A stretch of 64,000 nucleotides of DNA from Leadbetterella sp964423865 (GCA_964423865.1 CAYRGN010000002.1:62001-126000), one strand, 5' to 3'. Positions 42,515 to 51,940 are shown, counted from the stretch's first letter. The notes: generated by a model not told the origin, from the letters alone. A program made the numbers and translations.

Positions 42515-43756
42515 TTATCGAGGAGATTTTTTCAGATAAATCTCGATGACCCCGTTTTCCCCTTTTTCGCCGTATTTTTCAATGGCCGATTTGCCTTTCA
42601 GTACAGAAATGGCCTGGATCTGGTCAGGGGATACGGTGGAGAGGTCGTTCGTAGTTTCTTTTCCATCCAGAATTATCAGGGGAGCCTCTTTGGAAGTATG
42701 AACGCCTTTTAGTGTGACAGAGGCGGTGTTGTTTTCCCCGGCCAGTGAGCTGTGTCCTTCTATAAACAGACCTTGACCTGGTGATGACGCTTTAAATTCT
42801 ATCTTTTCTATTCCGGGTTTTTTTGTTGTTTCAGAAGCGGCAAAGGTCCGCTCCAAAACGATTCCCTCCCCCTCTTTGGATTTGGCAAAGGTATCCAGGC
42901 TCTCTTTCTGGCAGGAGACGGTCAGTAAACCGGCGCAAGCCAGTACCATGGGGGTCAGCAGCAAGTAGGCCAGGAGGCGGCTTTGGGGAGATTGGTCTTT
43001 GTTCATCATCAATATTCGTTTTTTTAAGGTTTTATATGCAAACTGGTTGCCGTGGCTGGGCTGGGGGAAACGGGAGAGGGAAACTCCGACCAGGCTGTGC
43101 TGGTAGGAAACGCGGTCTATTCCCGAGTGAAGCACCTGGGCGTCTACAAGGAATTCAAGATTATCTTTCACCGCCCGGGCTAGGTGTTTCACCAGGGGAT
43201 TATACCAGCAGATGATGGTACAGATTTCGGCAATCAGCACATCCAGGGTGTGGCGTTCACGGGTATGAATGTGTTCATGCGCTACAATCTGGCCCATTTC
43301 CCGGTCGGAGTGTGAGTTTCGATGAATGTAGATCCATTTCCAAAAGGAAAAAGGATTGATCTGGCGTCGGGTATTTCTGAATTTCAGTCCGTTAAACTGC
43401 GCGTTATCGGAAGCGAAATGGATTTTCCCCAGGCTGAAAAAGGGAACCAGGAATTTTAAAAAAAGTACAAGGAAAACGGCCGAAACGAGGTAAACCGCCC
43501 ATTGGTTGTAATCGGTACCGCGGACCAGGCCGGCTTGGGAAATATCGGGGATCGCGATGGTGAGCCCTTCCGCGGGCGTATGCACAGCTTGCTGTACCTT
43601 TAAAAAAGGATAGGCAAGGCCGGTCAGCATTCCTCCTGCCAGGTAGGCGCGGGTCCACCGGAAAAAAGTCAGGTTTTTAAGCAGAAGGCGGTACCCCAGG
43701 TATACGATACTGAGTACGAGGTTGATTTCGAGGAGGGTGGTCCAGAAAGTGTTCAT
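42515..43756 (-). CDS. M56 family (BlaR1-like) metallopeptidase with plug-like C terminus
   Basis: 413 residues. N-terminal membrane helices (residues 8-27, 38-54, 86-106) flank a cytoplasmic zinc protease motif HEHIH (160-164, HExxH) with a later helix before residue 280. Instead of a penicillin-binding domain, the C terminus (about 350-413) ends with PLIILDGKETTN, ISVLKGKSAIEKYGEKG and GVIEIYLKK, strongly like the plug of TonB-dependent receptors. It overlaps the BlaI-like gene by four bases (ATGA), the usual regulator/protease pair in which cleavage of the regulator lifts repression. Confidence 0.92.
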   Translation of the reverse strand: MNTFWTTLLEINLVLSIVYLGYRLLLKNLTFFRWTRAYLAGGMLTGLAYPFLKVQQAVHTPAEGLTIAIPDISQAGLVRGTDYNQWAVYLVSAVFLVLFLKFLVPFFSLGKIHFASDNAQFNGLKFRNTRRQINPFSFWKWIYIHRNSHSDREMGQIVAHEHIHTRERHTLDVLIAEICTIICWYNPLVKHLARAVKDNLEFLVDAQVLHSGIDRVSYQHSLVGVSLSRFPQPSHGNQFAYKTLKKRILMMNKDQSPQSRLLAYLLLTPMVLACAGLLTVSCQKESLDTFAKSKEGEGIVLERTFAASETTKKPGIEKIEFKASSPGQGLFIEGHSSLAGENNTASVTLKGVHTSKEAPLIILDGKETTNDLSTVSPDQIQAISVLKGKSAIEKYGEKGENGVIEIYLKKSPR

Positions 43757-44100
43757 TTGATCATCTTTAAAATTTCTTCGAGTTCTTCCGGTGTGAGCTT
43801 TTGTTCTTCCGCGAAAAAACTCACCATTTCCTTGTAAGAATTGCCAAAATATTCGCCCACGAAACCGCTCATGAAACTTCGTTTGTAGTCGGTTTGGGAA
43901 ATACGGGGCAGGTATTTGTTGGCGTTGGCCTGGCGCTCATGCGCCACATAGCCTTTTTTCTCCAGGTTTTTTACAGTAGAAGCCAGGGTAGTATACGGTA
44001 TATCCGACTGCATTTCCTCCAGGATGTCTTTCACAAAACCGCCCTTTAGTTTCCAGATGGCCTGCATGGCTTCCTCTTCCTGTGCCGTTAGTTTTTCCAA
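43753..44100 (-). CDS. BlaI/MecI/CopY family repressor
   Basis: 115 residues. Winged-helix repressor of the BlaI type: LTAQEEEAMQAIWKLKGGFV, PYTTLASTVKNLEKKGYVAHER (recognition helix) and the C-terminal dimerisation segment SGFVGEYFGNSYKEMVSFF. The M56 gene overlaps its end by four bases. Upstream of its start lie palindromic TACGAA sites (44116-44141) that are a likely operator. Confidence 0.95.
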   Translation of the reverse strand: MEKLTAQEEEAMQAIWKLKGGFVKDILEEMQSDIPYTTLASTVKNLEKKGYVAHERQANANKYLPRISQTDYKRSFMSGFVGEYFGNSYKEMVSFFAEEQKLTPEELEEILKMIK

Positions 44101-44115
44101 ATCAATTACTATTTT

Positions 44116-44141
44116 TTCGTAAATCTACGAATTTTTCGTAG
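44116..44141. promoter_or_regulatory. Probable BlaI operator
   Basis: CTACGAA-TTT-TTCGTAG (44125-44141) is a perfect seven-base palindrome with a three-base spacer; a further TTCGTA (44116-44121) makes a second overlapping inverted site. It lies 16-41 bases upstream of the BlaI-like ATG. BlaI-type repressors bind such dyads and regulate their own operons. The binding itself is inference. Confidence 0.75.
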
Positions 44142-44184
44142 GAATGCAATTTTTGTGTGGAAAATTTTTCATGGGGGGATGTGA

Positions 44185-44292
44185 GCTATGAGCTGTGAGC
44201 TATGAGCTGTGAGCTACGAGATATTAGAAGTTAGGTGTTAGATATTAGATGCGGCCGCCGTTGCGGTTAGCTATTAGATATTAGAAGTTTGT
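44185..44292. repeat. AGCTATGAGC/TTAGATATTAG composite repeat
   Basis: Units of GAGCTATGAGCTGTGAGC type, then TTAGAAGTTAGGTGTTAG, a GC-rich centre GCGGCCGCCGTTGCGG, then TTAGCTATTAGATATTAG. The complementary arm (GCTCATAGCTCACAGCTCATGG) lies at 44352-44393, on the other side of the pheT promoter. Confidence 0.75.
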
Positions 44293-44326
44293 TTGTGTGT
44301 GATTATGCGTGACCGTTTTTCACTCG

Positions 44327-44334
44327 TATCTTTG
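44327..44334 (+). promoter_or_regulatory. -7 box of the pheT promoter
   Basis: TATCTTTG, perfect TAnnTTTG, 67 bases before the pheT ATG. The leader between contains an AGCTCATAGCTCAC-type array. No good -33 TTTG. Confidence 0.6.
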
Positions 44335-44351
44335 TACAATTTTTAAGACAG

Positions 44352-44393
44352 CTCAAAGCTCATAGCTCACAGCTCATGGCTCACAGCTAAAAT
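44352..44393. repeat. AGCTCATAGC array in the pheT leader
   Basis: Head-to-tail AGCTCATAGCTCACAGCTC units ending eight bases before the pheT ATG (44402). They are complementary to the array at 44185, although that copy lies upstream of the predicted transcript start. Confidence 0.75.
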
Positions 44394-44401
44394 ACATACC
44401 A

Positions 44402-46816
44402 ATGAAGATTTCGTACAAAAACCTCCAGAAACTGATTCATTTCACGCAAACACCGGAAGAACTGGGTGTTTTGCTGACTTCTACAGGTCTGGAAGTAGAA
44501 GGGATAGAAAAAGTGGATGCCATACGGGGCGGACTGGAAGGCCTGGTGATAGGAAAAGTGGTGACTTGCGAAAAGCACCCCGATGCCGATAAACTGAAAG
44601 TTACTACAGTAGATGTAGGTGGGGAAGAATTGCTGGAAATCGTATGTGGTGCGCCCAACGTGGCGGCGGGACAAAAGGTGATTGTGGCACAGGTGGGCGC
44701 TACGCTTTATCCTACCGAAGGAGAGCCCTTCACCATCAAGAAATCCAAGATACGGGGCGCGGTTTCCAACGGTATGTTGTGCGCCGAAGACGAGATTGGC
44801 CTGGGGAAATCGCATGCCGGACTGCTTATCCTGGAAACTGAGCTGCCTCTGGGTACGCCGGTGTCGAAATATTTTAATCTTGAGGCCGATTACGTCTTTG
44901 AGATCGGGCTGACGCCTAACCGGGCTGACGCGGCTTCCCACTACGGTGTGGCCCGCGATATCCGGGCAGTAACGGGTCTTCCCCTAAACCTTCCCGAAGT
45001 GGAGGGATTTGCTACGGGAGAAGAAAAACCCACGATCGACCTGAGCGTGGAAGCGACCGAGGCGTGTCCGCGCTTCTGCGGACTGGAGATCAGGGGAGTA
45101 GAGGTGAAAGAATCTCCCGAATGGCTGAAGACCTTCCTGCATACGCTGGGCATGAATCCTATTAATAATGTGGTAGACATTACCAACTATGTCTGTCATT
45201 TCCTGGGGCAACCCATGCACATTTTTGATGCGGATGAAATCCGGGGAGGGAAGATTGTGGTCAAAAAACCGGCCAAAGATACGGAACTGGAAACGCTTGA
45301 CGGCGTGAAGCGTAAGTTTACGGGCCATGACCTGGTGATCTGTGATGCCGAAGGCCCCATGTCTATAGCGGGTGTTTTCGGAGGAAACCGGTCGGGCGTG
45401 AAAGACACTACCCGGAATATTTTCCTGGAAGTGGCGTATTTTGACCCGGCGCATATCCGGAAGACCGCTACCCGTTTCGGACTTAAAACCGATGCTTCTT
45501 TCCGGTATGAAAGGGGGACCGATCCCAATATGCCGCCCTTTGCGCTTCGGTTTGCCGCCCTTTTGGTGAAGGAACTGGCCGGAGGTACCCCGGTGGATAA
45601 GGTGTTCGACGTATATCCTTCTCCCGTGCAGGATTTCGTATTCGGGGTGAAGATCCGGAACATCGACCGCCTGATTGGGAAGTCGCTCGGAGAAGAGAAA
45701 ATCATGTCCATCCTGGAAAGCCTTGATATCCGGACTACCCGGGCAGGAGAAGGGTTGTTGCAAGTTTCCGTACCGCCTTACCGGGTAGATGTAACCCGTG
45801 AAGCGGATGTCGTAGAGGAGATTCTCCGCATTTACGGTTTTGATAATGTGGAAGTGTCGGAACATCTCCGTTCCGATTACCTGTCCGATTTCCCGGTCAG
45901 GGAGGAAGAATCGTTGCGGGTGCGACTGTCGGAGGCCCTGGCCGCGGCGGGCTTCCACGAGATCCAGTGCCTTTCGATTGTGAATCCGAAAGAAAACGAT
46001 AATCCGGAGACGGCCGTCCGCCTCCTGAATCCCCTGAGTGAGGAGCTGTCTGAAATGCGGCAGTCTCTCCTGTTTTCGGCTCTGAATACTGCGGTCTACA
46101 ATATCAACCGGCGGAGTCGTGATCTGAAACTTTTTGAGTTCGGGCGGGTGTATTCGCGTGGGGTCAACCAGGAAGGGCGAACCCGCGTGAAAGAAAAAAA
46201 GGTGCTGAGCCTGTTGCTTACCGGAAAAACCTCCGCGGAATCGTGGGCGCAAACACCGGAGAATACGGGATACAAGCATATTCACCAGGCGGTTCACCAG
46301 GTACTCCGCCTGATGAAGACGGGGGCTACTGAAAACACGGAAACCTCGTCTCCGTCTTTTGCTTACGGCCTGGATTACCTGGTGCGGAACAAGATTCTGG
46401 TGAGTTTCGGACCGGTGAGTGCGGGGCTTCTGAAAAAAGCCGATATGAAGCAGGCGGCCTTTTATGCGGAATTCGACTGGGAGCTGCTTCTTCAGCTCTA
46501 TTCCCCCGATTTTAAATACGTGGAAATTCCGAAATTCCCCGAAGTGAGGAGAGACCTTTCCCTGGTACTACCTGACCAGGTGAGATTTGAGCAGATCCGT
46601 AAGCTGGCGTACCAGACGGAGAAAAAACTGTTGAAAAATGTGAATATCTTTGATGTGTACAAAGGCGATAAGCTGGAGGAAAATCAAAAATCGTATTCGG
46701 TGAGTTTTATTTTGCAGGATCCGGAAAAGACGCTGAACGACCAGCAGATTGACCGGACCATGCAGAAGCTGATGGAGGTGTTTGAAAAAGAAGCGGGGGC
46801 GTTAATCCGGAAATAA
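44402..46816 (+). CDS. pheT: Phenylalanine-tRNA ligase beta subunit
   Basis: 804 residues, the full-length beta subunit that partners PheS to charge tRNA-Phe. In order: an N-terminal tRNA-binding fold (GLVIGKVVTCEKHPDADKLKV, residues 50-150), B3/B4 editing region, B5 DNA-binding-like fold, a catalytic-like core (VEEILRIYGFDNV), and a C-terminal FDX-ACB domain (PEVRRDLSLVLPD ... NVNIFDVYKG). PheS is elsewhere. The downstream coiled-coil gene begins one base inside the stop (TAATG), so this operon is tightly coupled. Confidence 0.98.
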   Translation: MKISYKNLQKLIHFTQTPEELGVLLTSTGLEVEGIEKVDAIRGGLEGLVIGKVVTCEKHPDADKLKVTTVDVGGEELLEIVCGAPNVAAGQKVIVAQVGATLYPTEGEPFTIKKSKIRGAVSNGMLCAEDEIGLGKSHAGLLILETELPLGTPVSKYFNLEADYVFEIGLTPNRADAASHYGVARDIRAVTGLPLNLPEVEGFATGEEKPTIDLSVEATEACPRFCGLEIRGVEVKESPEWLKTFLHTLGMNPINNVVDITNYVCHFLGQPMHIFDADEIRGGKIVVKKPAKDTELETLDGVKRKFTGHDLVICDAEGPMSIAGVFGGNRSGVKDTTRNIFLEVAYFDPAHIRKTATRFGLKTDASFRYERGTDPNMPPFALRFAALLVKELAGGTPVDKVFDVYPSPVQDFVFGVKIRNIDRLIGKSLGEEKIMSILESLDIRTTRAGEGLLQVSVPPYRVDVTREADVVEEILRIYGFDNVEVSEHLRSDYLSDFPVREEESLRVRLSEALAAAGFHEIQCLSIVNPKENDNPETAVRLLNPLSEELSEMRQSLLFSALNTAVYNINRRSRDLKLFEFGRVYSRGVNQEGRTRVKEKKVLSLLLTGKTSAESWAQTPENTGYKHIHQAVHQVLRLMKTGATENTETSSPSFAYGLDYLVRNKILVSFGPVSAGLLKKADMKQAAFYAEFDWELLLQLYSPDFKYVEIPKFPEVRRDLSLVLPDQVRFEQIRKLAYQTEKKLLKNVNIFDVYKGDKLEENQKSYSVSFILQDPEKTLNDQQIDRTMQKLMEVFEKEAGALIRK

Positions 46817-47202
46817 TGCAGGAAGACGACTTTTTAAAAGAGAACGGTTTTTTACTTTCCAAACTGGAGGAAGTACATGGGCAGTTCATGCTTTTAAAGA
46901 GCCGGTTAAGAAGTCAGAAGGCGGTAATTGAGGGGCTGGAATACGATATTTCGAATTATAAAGGCAGGGTAGAACAGCTTACGGAGAAGAACCGTCTCCT
47001 GAAAGAAAAGAACAGGGCGCTGGAGGCTCGTTTAAACGAGCAAAGTATTTTGGTTCCCGAAAACTTTAAAATACGAAATAATTTTGTTAAAATTGTAACC
47101 GATATTGAAGAAAAAGGGTCGGTGGAAACGGTAAATCTGAGAGATTTCCTGGATACACTGATTGAAGAAATAGATTTTTGTATTAATCAATTGGCAAAAT
47201 AA
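46816..47202 (+). CDS. Coiled-coil protein in the pheT-zapA-rny cluster
   Basis: 128 residues, no signal or membrane segment. Residues 15-85 have an evident heptad pattern (KLEEVHGQFMLLKSRLRSQK, then RVEQLTEKNRLLKEKNRAL), a probable parallel coiled coil; the last 40 residues form an acidic helical tail (VKIVTDIEEKG). Sits between pheT (overlap one base) and zapA (12 bases). Position and build are those of a ZapB-like division factor that would bind ZapA, but there is no sequence proof. Confidence 0.75.
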   Translation: MQEDDFLKENGFLLSKLEEVHGQFMLLKSRLRSQKAVIEGLEYDISNYKGRVEQLTEKNRLLKEKNRALEARLNEQSILVPENFKIRNNFVKIVTDIEEKGSVETVNLRDFLDTLIEEIDFCINQLAK

Positions 47203-47214
47203 TATAAGCGTCTT

Positions 47215-47502
47215 GTGGCTACAGAAAAGGTAAAGGTGGTGTTTAACCTGACGGGTGAGCAGATCCCACTCCTGGTATTTAAGGAGGATGAACCTTTTTA
47301 TGTAGAGGCACGTGAAATGTTAAATGAGCGGTTGGCTGTGTTAAAGAACAAGTACTCCGCTTCGGCAAATCTGAATCAGTTGCTCACGCTTTTGGCTGTA
47401 GATACTCTGGTAAACGCCCTCAAGGTAGATGACCGTTATACCAAACTGAAAAGAGAAGTGGACTCAAGGTTAGACCTGATCAAGAGTACCTTGCCGGATT
47501 GA
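47215..47502 (+). CDS. zapA: Cell division protein ZapA
   Basis: 95 residues from a GTG at 47215. ZapA-like: a short beta-region (VKVVFNLTGEQIPLLVFKEDEPFYVEAREMLNERL), then a long C-terminal helix (NLNQLLTLLAVDTLVNALKVDD). ZapA crosslinks FtsZ protofilaments at midcell. It is the third gene of the unit and precedes rny. Confidence 0.88.
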   Translation: MATEKVKVVFNLTGEQIPLLVFKEDEPFYVEAREMLNERLAVLKNKYSASANLNQLLTLLAVDTLVNALKVDDRYTKLKREVDSRLDLIKSTLPD

Positions 47503-47584
47503 TTTTCGCCAAATTTCTTGTCTTCTTTTTTGATATCAAGTGGAACAAAATGTTTCATTTTTTAATCATCAAAAGAAATTTATA

Positions 47585-49150
47585 ATGTCTGTTTATTTAA
47601 TTGTAGCAATAACCTTACTCGCAGGACTGGCCCTGGGGTATTTTTTGGGCAATAGCCTGATGAAGAAAAATGTGGCCAACTTCGAAGAAGAGGCCAGAAA
47701 GAAAGCCGATGAAATTGTAAGAAATGCCAACCACAACGCCGAAAGTATCAAGAAAGACAAGATGCTGGAAGCCAAAGAGCATTTTCTGAAGCTGAAATCC
47801 AATTTTGACGAGGACTCGAATAACCGGAAGAACCAGATTGTTCAGAACGAACAAAAGGTGAAGCAGATGCAGCAGCAGGCTGCCCAGCAGGTGGAACAAA
47901 ACAAGCGTCTGGAGAATGAATTGAATCAAAAGACCCACAAGTTGAACGAGCAGATTGAGCAGGCCGCCAAGAAGAAGGAAGAGGCCGAAAAGATGCACCA
48001 GCAGCAAGTGGTTCAGCTGGAGAAAATCGCGAATCTTACCGCAGACCAGGCACGGAACGAGCTGGTGGAGGCCCTGAAGCACGAGGCCGAAACCAAGGCG
48101 TCGAGCTACATCAAGCAAACCATGGAGGAGGCCAAGCTCTCCGCTACGAAAGAAGCCAAGAAAATCGTCATCGAGACCATACAACGTACGGCAGCCGAAC
48201 AGGCGATAGAAAACTGCGTTTCGGTCTTCAATATTGAGAGCGATGAAATCAAAGGAAAAATTATTGGACGGGAAGGCCGCAACATTCGGGCGCTGGAAGC
48301 CGCTACGGGGGTGGAAGTCATTGTAGACGATACCCCGGAGGCTATTGTGATCTCCAGCTTTGATCCGGTAAGAAGAGAAGTGGCCCGTTTGTCTATGCAC
48401 CGCCTGGTGCAAGACGGGCGGATTCACCCGGCCCGTATTGAAGAGGTGGTGAATAAAACCCGGAAAGATATAGACAACGAAATCATTGAGATCGGGGAGC
48501 GTACGGTGATTGACCTCGGTATTCATGGTCTCCATCCCGAACTGATCAAAATGGTGGGAAGGATGCGTTTCCGGTCGTCTTACGGACAAAACCTTCTTCA
48601 GCACTCTCGCGAGGTAGCCAAGTTGTGTGCGGCTATGGCTTCTGAAATGGGCCTGAACGTGAAGTTGGCCAAACGGGCCGGGCTGTTGCACGACATCGGT
48701 AAGGTGAATAACGAAGAGTCTGATCTGCCCCATGCGTTACTGGGTATGGAGCTGGCCAAAAAATATAAGGAAAATCCCGAGGTGTGCAATGCCATTGGCG
48801 CCCACCACGACGAGATCGAGATGACTTCCCTCATTTCTCCTATCATACAGGTGTGTGACGCCATTTCCGGTTCAAGACCGGGCGCCCGCCGCGAAATGAT
48901 GGAGTCTTACGCCCGCCGTCTGCGTGATCTCGAAGACCTGGCCCTTTCTTTCAAAGGCGTAGAAAAATGTTATGCCATACAGGCCGGTCGTGAACTGCGG
49001 GTGATCGTGGATTCGGAGAATGTTTCGGATGATGATGCCAACATGATGTCATTCAATATTTCCCAGAAAATAGAGAAGGAAATGCAATACCCCGGGCAGA
49101 TCAAGGTATGTGTGATCAGGGAGATGCGGAGTGTGAACTTTGCGAAGTAA
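47585..49150 (+). CDS. rny: Ribonuclease Y
   Basis: 521 residues from the ATG at 47585, which leads straight into the membrane anchor (VYLIVAITLLAGLALGYFLG); an upstream ATG adds 15 polar residues and is unlikely. A long Lys/Glu/Gln-rich coiled coil (about 30-190) follows, then a KH domain (EIKGKIIGREGRNIRALEAATG, around 215-240) and an HD domain with LLHDIGKV and HHDEIE. This is the membrane-bound endonuclease that starts mRNA decay. Ends at a good terminator. Confidence 0.97.
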   Translation: MSVYLIVAITLLAGLALGYFLGNSLMKKNVANFEEEARKKADEIVRNANHNAESIKKDKMLEAKEHFLKLKSNFDEDSNNRKNQIVQNEQKVKQMQQQAAQQVEQNKRLENELNQKTHKLNEQIEQAAKKKEEAEKMHQQQVVQLEKIANLTADQARNELVEALKHEAETKASSYIKQTMEEAKLSATKEAKKIVIETIQRTAAEQAIENCVSVFNIESDEIKGKIIGREGRNIRALEAATGVEVIVDDTPEAIVISSFDPVRREVARLSMHRLVQDGRIHPARIEEVVNKTRKDIDNEIIEIGERTVIDLGIHGLHPELIKMVGRMRFRSSYGQNLLQHSREVAKLCAAMASEMGLNVKLAKRAGLLHDIGKVNNEESDLPHALLGMELAKKYKENPEVCNAIGAHHDEIEMTSLISPIIQVCDAISGSRPGARREMMESYARRLRDLEDLALSFKGVEKCYAIQAGRELRVIVDSENVSDDDANMMSFNISQKIEKEMQYPGQIKVCVIREMRSVNFAK

Positions 49151-49171
49151 AATCATTTTTTTTCTAACAGT

Positions 49172-49197
49172 AAAAGCGGCTTCGGTCGCTTTTGTTG
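49172..49197 (+). terminator. Terminator of the pheT-rny unit
   Basis: AAAAGCG-GCTTCGGT-CGCTTTT: seven-pair stem with a cytosine/guanine-rich loop, followed by GTTGTTT. It lies about 22 bases after the rny stop. Confidence 0.75.
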
Positions 49198-49270
49198 TTT
49201 ATTGAAGAAAATAATGTAATTTTCAGGTAAAAATAGATTTTGCCTTTTCGGGCAATTCAACCTACACCTG

Positions 49271-51940
49271 ATGAGACTTTCCCTGTTAACAGCCCTGTGC
49301 AGTTGTGTGTTCTTTACCGCCTGTAAGATGCCGGGGGAAAAAGTGGATTATATCACGGAGGTAAAGCCCCTTCTGAACAAGCACTGTATCAGCTGCCACG
49401 GGGGGGTAAAGATGCAAAGCAATTACAGTTTGCTTTACCGTGAAGAAGCGCTCGGCAAAGGCAAATCGGGTAAGTACGGCATCATTCCCGGCAATGCTGC
49501 CGGCAGTGAATTCATTCGTCGGTTAACCCTCCACGACCCCGAAGAGCGCATGCCTTACCAGAAGGAGCCGCTAAGCCGGGAAGAAATACGCCTTTTGACA
49601 AAATGGATAGACCAGGGGGCAGAATGGGGAACGCACTGGGCCTATGAACCTGTGAAAAAGCCTGTGGTTCCTAGGGTTAAAGGGGCCAAAACGGATATCG
49701 ACAAGTTTATTCTGCACGAAGCGGAAAAGCAGGGATTGAGGCCTTCGGGGCGGGCAGCGGATGAGGTGCTGATGCGCCGGGCGGCATTAGATGTGATCGG
49801 ACTGCCGGCACCTGAAAGCCTGAAAGCAGAATACCGCCGAAACGGGAATTACGAAAACTATATCGACCGGTTACTGGCATCGCCGGCCTACGGGGAAAAA
49901 TGGACCTCCATGTGGCTGGATCTGGCTCGCTATGCCGATACCAAGGGGTTTGAAAGAGACGGTCGCCGAAATATCTGGCGGTACCGCGACTGGTTAATTC
50001 GGGCTTTCAATACCGATATGCCCTATGACCGCTTTCTCACCGAGCAACTGGCCGGTGATTTGCTGCCGGATCCTACCGAAGACCAACTCATTGCCACGGC
50101 CTTTCACCGCAATACCATGACCAACGACGAAGGCGGTACCAATAACGAAGAATACCGGACAGAAGCAGTGATTGACCGCGTAAATACCACCTGGGAAACG
50201 CTCATGAGTACCACCTTTGCCTGCGTACAATGCCATAGCCACCCCTATGATCAGTTCCGGCACGAGGAGTACTTTAAGTTTATGGCATTTTTTAATAATT
50301 CCCGCGATGAAGATACTTATGCGGAATATCCTGTTTTAAGGCATTACGACAGTACCCAAAGGCAAAAGATGGCAGCACTGGGCGGTTGGCTGAGGGAAAA
50401 GGTATCGCCCCGGCAGCAGAAAGAACTGATGCTGTTCCTGAAGACCCTTCAACCGGCCTATAATTCCATCGTTTTTGACGAGTTTGTGCATGCAGAGTTG
50501 GCCGATACGAAATGGCTGGCCTTGAGAAACCGTTCCTCCGCCCGATTGAAAAATGTCAATCTTTCGGATAAAAATATCCTGATCATACGGATTTCGCATA
50601 ACGTCGACGGTCGGCTGGAATTGAGATTGGACAGTCCGAAAGGCCCTTTACTGGGGCATTTGCAGGTAAAGGGAAATTCTCAGGGCTGGCAGTTGAAAGA
50701 AATTCCTTTAAAAAAATCGGATGGGCAGCATGACGTGTATGCGCGGTTCGAAAGTGCTCAACTGAACGATCCCCATGCTACGGGAATGATGTTTGACTGG
50801 CTGCATTTCACTAAGGGTTTTCCATCCGAAAACGATAACAGGGAATACGCCGCTGTTTTTTGGGAGCTGCTCAATGCTAACGTGGAACAGACGCCTGTTA
50901 TGATAGAAAATCCGAAAGACTTTAAAAGAAAAACGCATCTTTTTGAAAGAGGGAGCTGGTTGAGTCCGGGGAAGGAGGTGGAGCCCGGAGTACCCGTCTT
51001 ATTGGGTGCTTTAAAACCGGGGCAGCCGGAGAACCGGCTTGGTCTGGCGCAGTGGATGACCGCCCCCGAACACCCGCTGGTGGCAAGAACCATGGTAAAC
51101 CGGGTATGGGAGCAGCTATTTGGACAGGGGCTGGTGGAAACCCTGGAAGATTTTGGATCTCAGGGTGCCGCACCGGTGAACCGGGAGCTGCTGGATTACC
51201 TCGCCTATCAGTTTATCCATGAATACGGCTGGTCAGTGAAGAAGTTGATCCGGGCTATTTTGGTTTCTGAAACCTACCGCCAGCGTTCGGAGGTCACTCC
51301 TGAAAACCTGGAGAAAGACCCCTATAACCGTTTTTTGGTGCGGGGACCGCGGGTACGCCTTTCCGCAGAGCAGATCCGCGATCAGGCCCTGGCGGTCAGC
51401 GGGGCATTGAATAACCGCATGTACGGTCCGCCGGTGATGCCTTATCAGCCGGAGGGCATCTGGAACAGTCCGTATAACAGCGACAAGTGGCGGATTTCGG
51501 AAGACGGGCAACAATACCGCCGGGCCATTTACACTTTCATGAAGCGTACCAGTCCTTATCCGGCTCTGGTCACTTTTGATGCTACGGGGCGTGATATCTG
51601 CCTGTCGCGGCGGATCCGGACCAACACCCCGCTCCAGGCGCTGGTAACGTTGAATGATTCGGCGTTTGTGGATCTGGCCGTGCATTTTGCCCGCCGTGTG
51701 CAGGGCGAGTCAACGCCCGAAAAATGCATAGAGAAGGCCTATGAGGCCGCCACCGGGCGACCTGTTTCTATAGAAAAGAAAAAAATATTGCTGGGCCTGT
51801 ACCGGCAGGCGTACGAGACCTATCGGAAAGACCCTGCATTATGCCGTGAGTTGACGGCCGGTACTGACGCGGGCTTTGCGGCACTGGTACTGGTGGCCAA
51901 TAGTATTCTCAATCTCGATGAAGTAATTACCAAAACCTGA
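49271..51940 (+). CDS. DUF1549/DUF1553 (PSD1-type) cytochrome c lipoprotein
   Basis: 889 residues. The signal peptide ends in a lipobox (FFTACKM). An N-terminal cytochrome-type domain has a heme motif CISCH (39-43). DUF1549 follows (DKFILHEAEKQGLRPSGRA to residues near 330), with a second CxxCH in FACVQCHSHPYDQFR (318-322). The C-terminal DUF1553 (LAQWMTAPEHPLVARTMVNRVWEQLFGQGLVE and TPLQALVTLNDSAF). The family is abundant in Planctomycetes and present in Bacteroidota; it is thought to handle oxidation of plant- or algae-derived substrates, with no proven reaction. It overlaps DUF1501 by one base. Confidence 0.95.
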   Translation: MRLSLLTALCSCVFFTACKMPGEKVDYITEVKPLLNKHCISCHGGVKMQSNYSLLYREEALGKGKSGKYGIIPGNAAGSEFIRRLTLHDPEERMPYQKEPLSREEIRLLTKWIDQGAEWGTHWAYEPVKKPVVPRVKGAKTDIDKFILHEAEKQGLRPSGRAADEVLMRRAALDVIGLPAPESLKAEYRRNGNYENYIDRLLASPAYGEKWTSMWLDLARYADTKGFERDGRRNIWRYRDWLIRAFNTDMPYDRFLTEQLAGDLLPDPTEDQLIATAFHRNTMTNDEGGTNNEEYRTEAVIDRVNTTWETLMSTTFACVQCHSHPYDQFRHEEYFKFMAFFNNSRDEDTYAEYPVLRHYDSTQRQKMAALGGWLREKVSPRQQKELMLFLKTLQPAYNSIVFDEFVHAELADTKWLALRNRSSARLKNVNLSDKNILIIRISHNVDGRLELRLDSPKGPLLGHLQVKGNSQGWQLKEIPLKKSDGQHDVYARFESAQLNDPHATGMMFDWLHFTKGFPSENDNREYAAVFWELLNANVEQTPVMIENPKDFKRKTHLFERGSWLSPGKEVEPGVPVLLGALKPGQPENRLGLAQWMTAPEHPLVARTMVNRVWEQLFGQGLVETLEDFGSQGAAPVNRELLDYLAYQFIHEYGWSVKKLIRAILVSETYRQRSEVTPENLEKDPYNRFLVRGPRVRLSAEQIRDQALAVSGALNNRMYGPPVMPYQPEGIWNSPYNSDKWRISEDGQQYRRAIYTFMKRTSPYPALVTFDATGRDICLSRRIRTNTPLQALVTLNDSAFVDLAVHFARRVQGESTPEKCIEKAYEAATGRPVSIEKKKILLGLYRQAYETYRKDPALCRELTAGTDAGFAALVLVANSILNLDEVITKT

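Noticed and set aside
44984..46297. A 437-residue frame antisense to pheT
   Set aside because: Overlaps a certain gene, shows no domain, and is of the length seen by chance opposite pheT.
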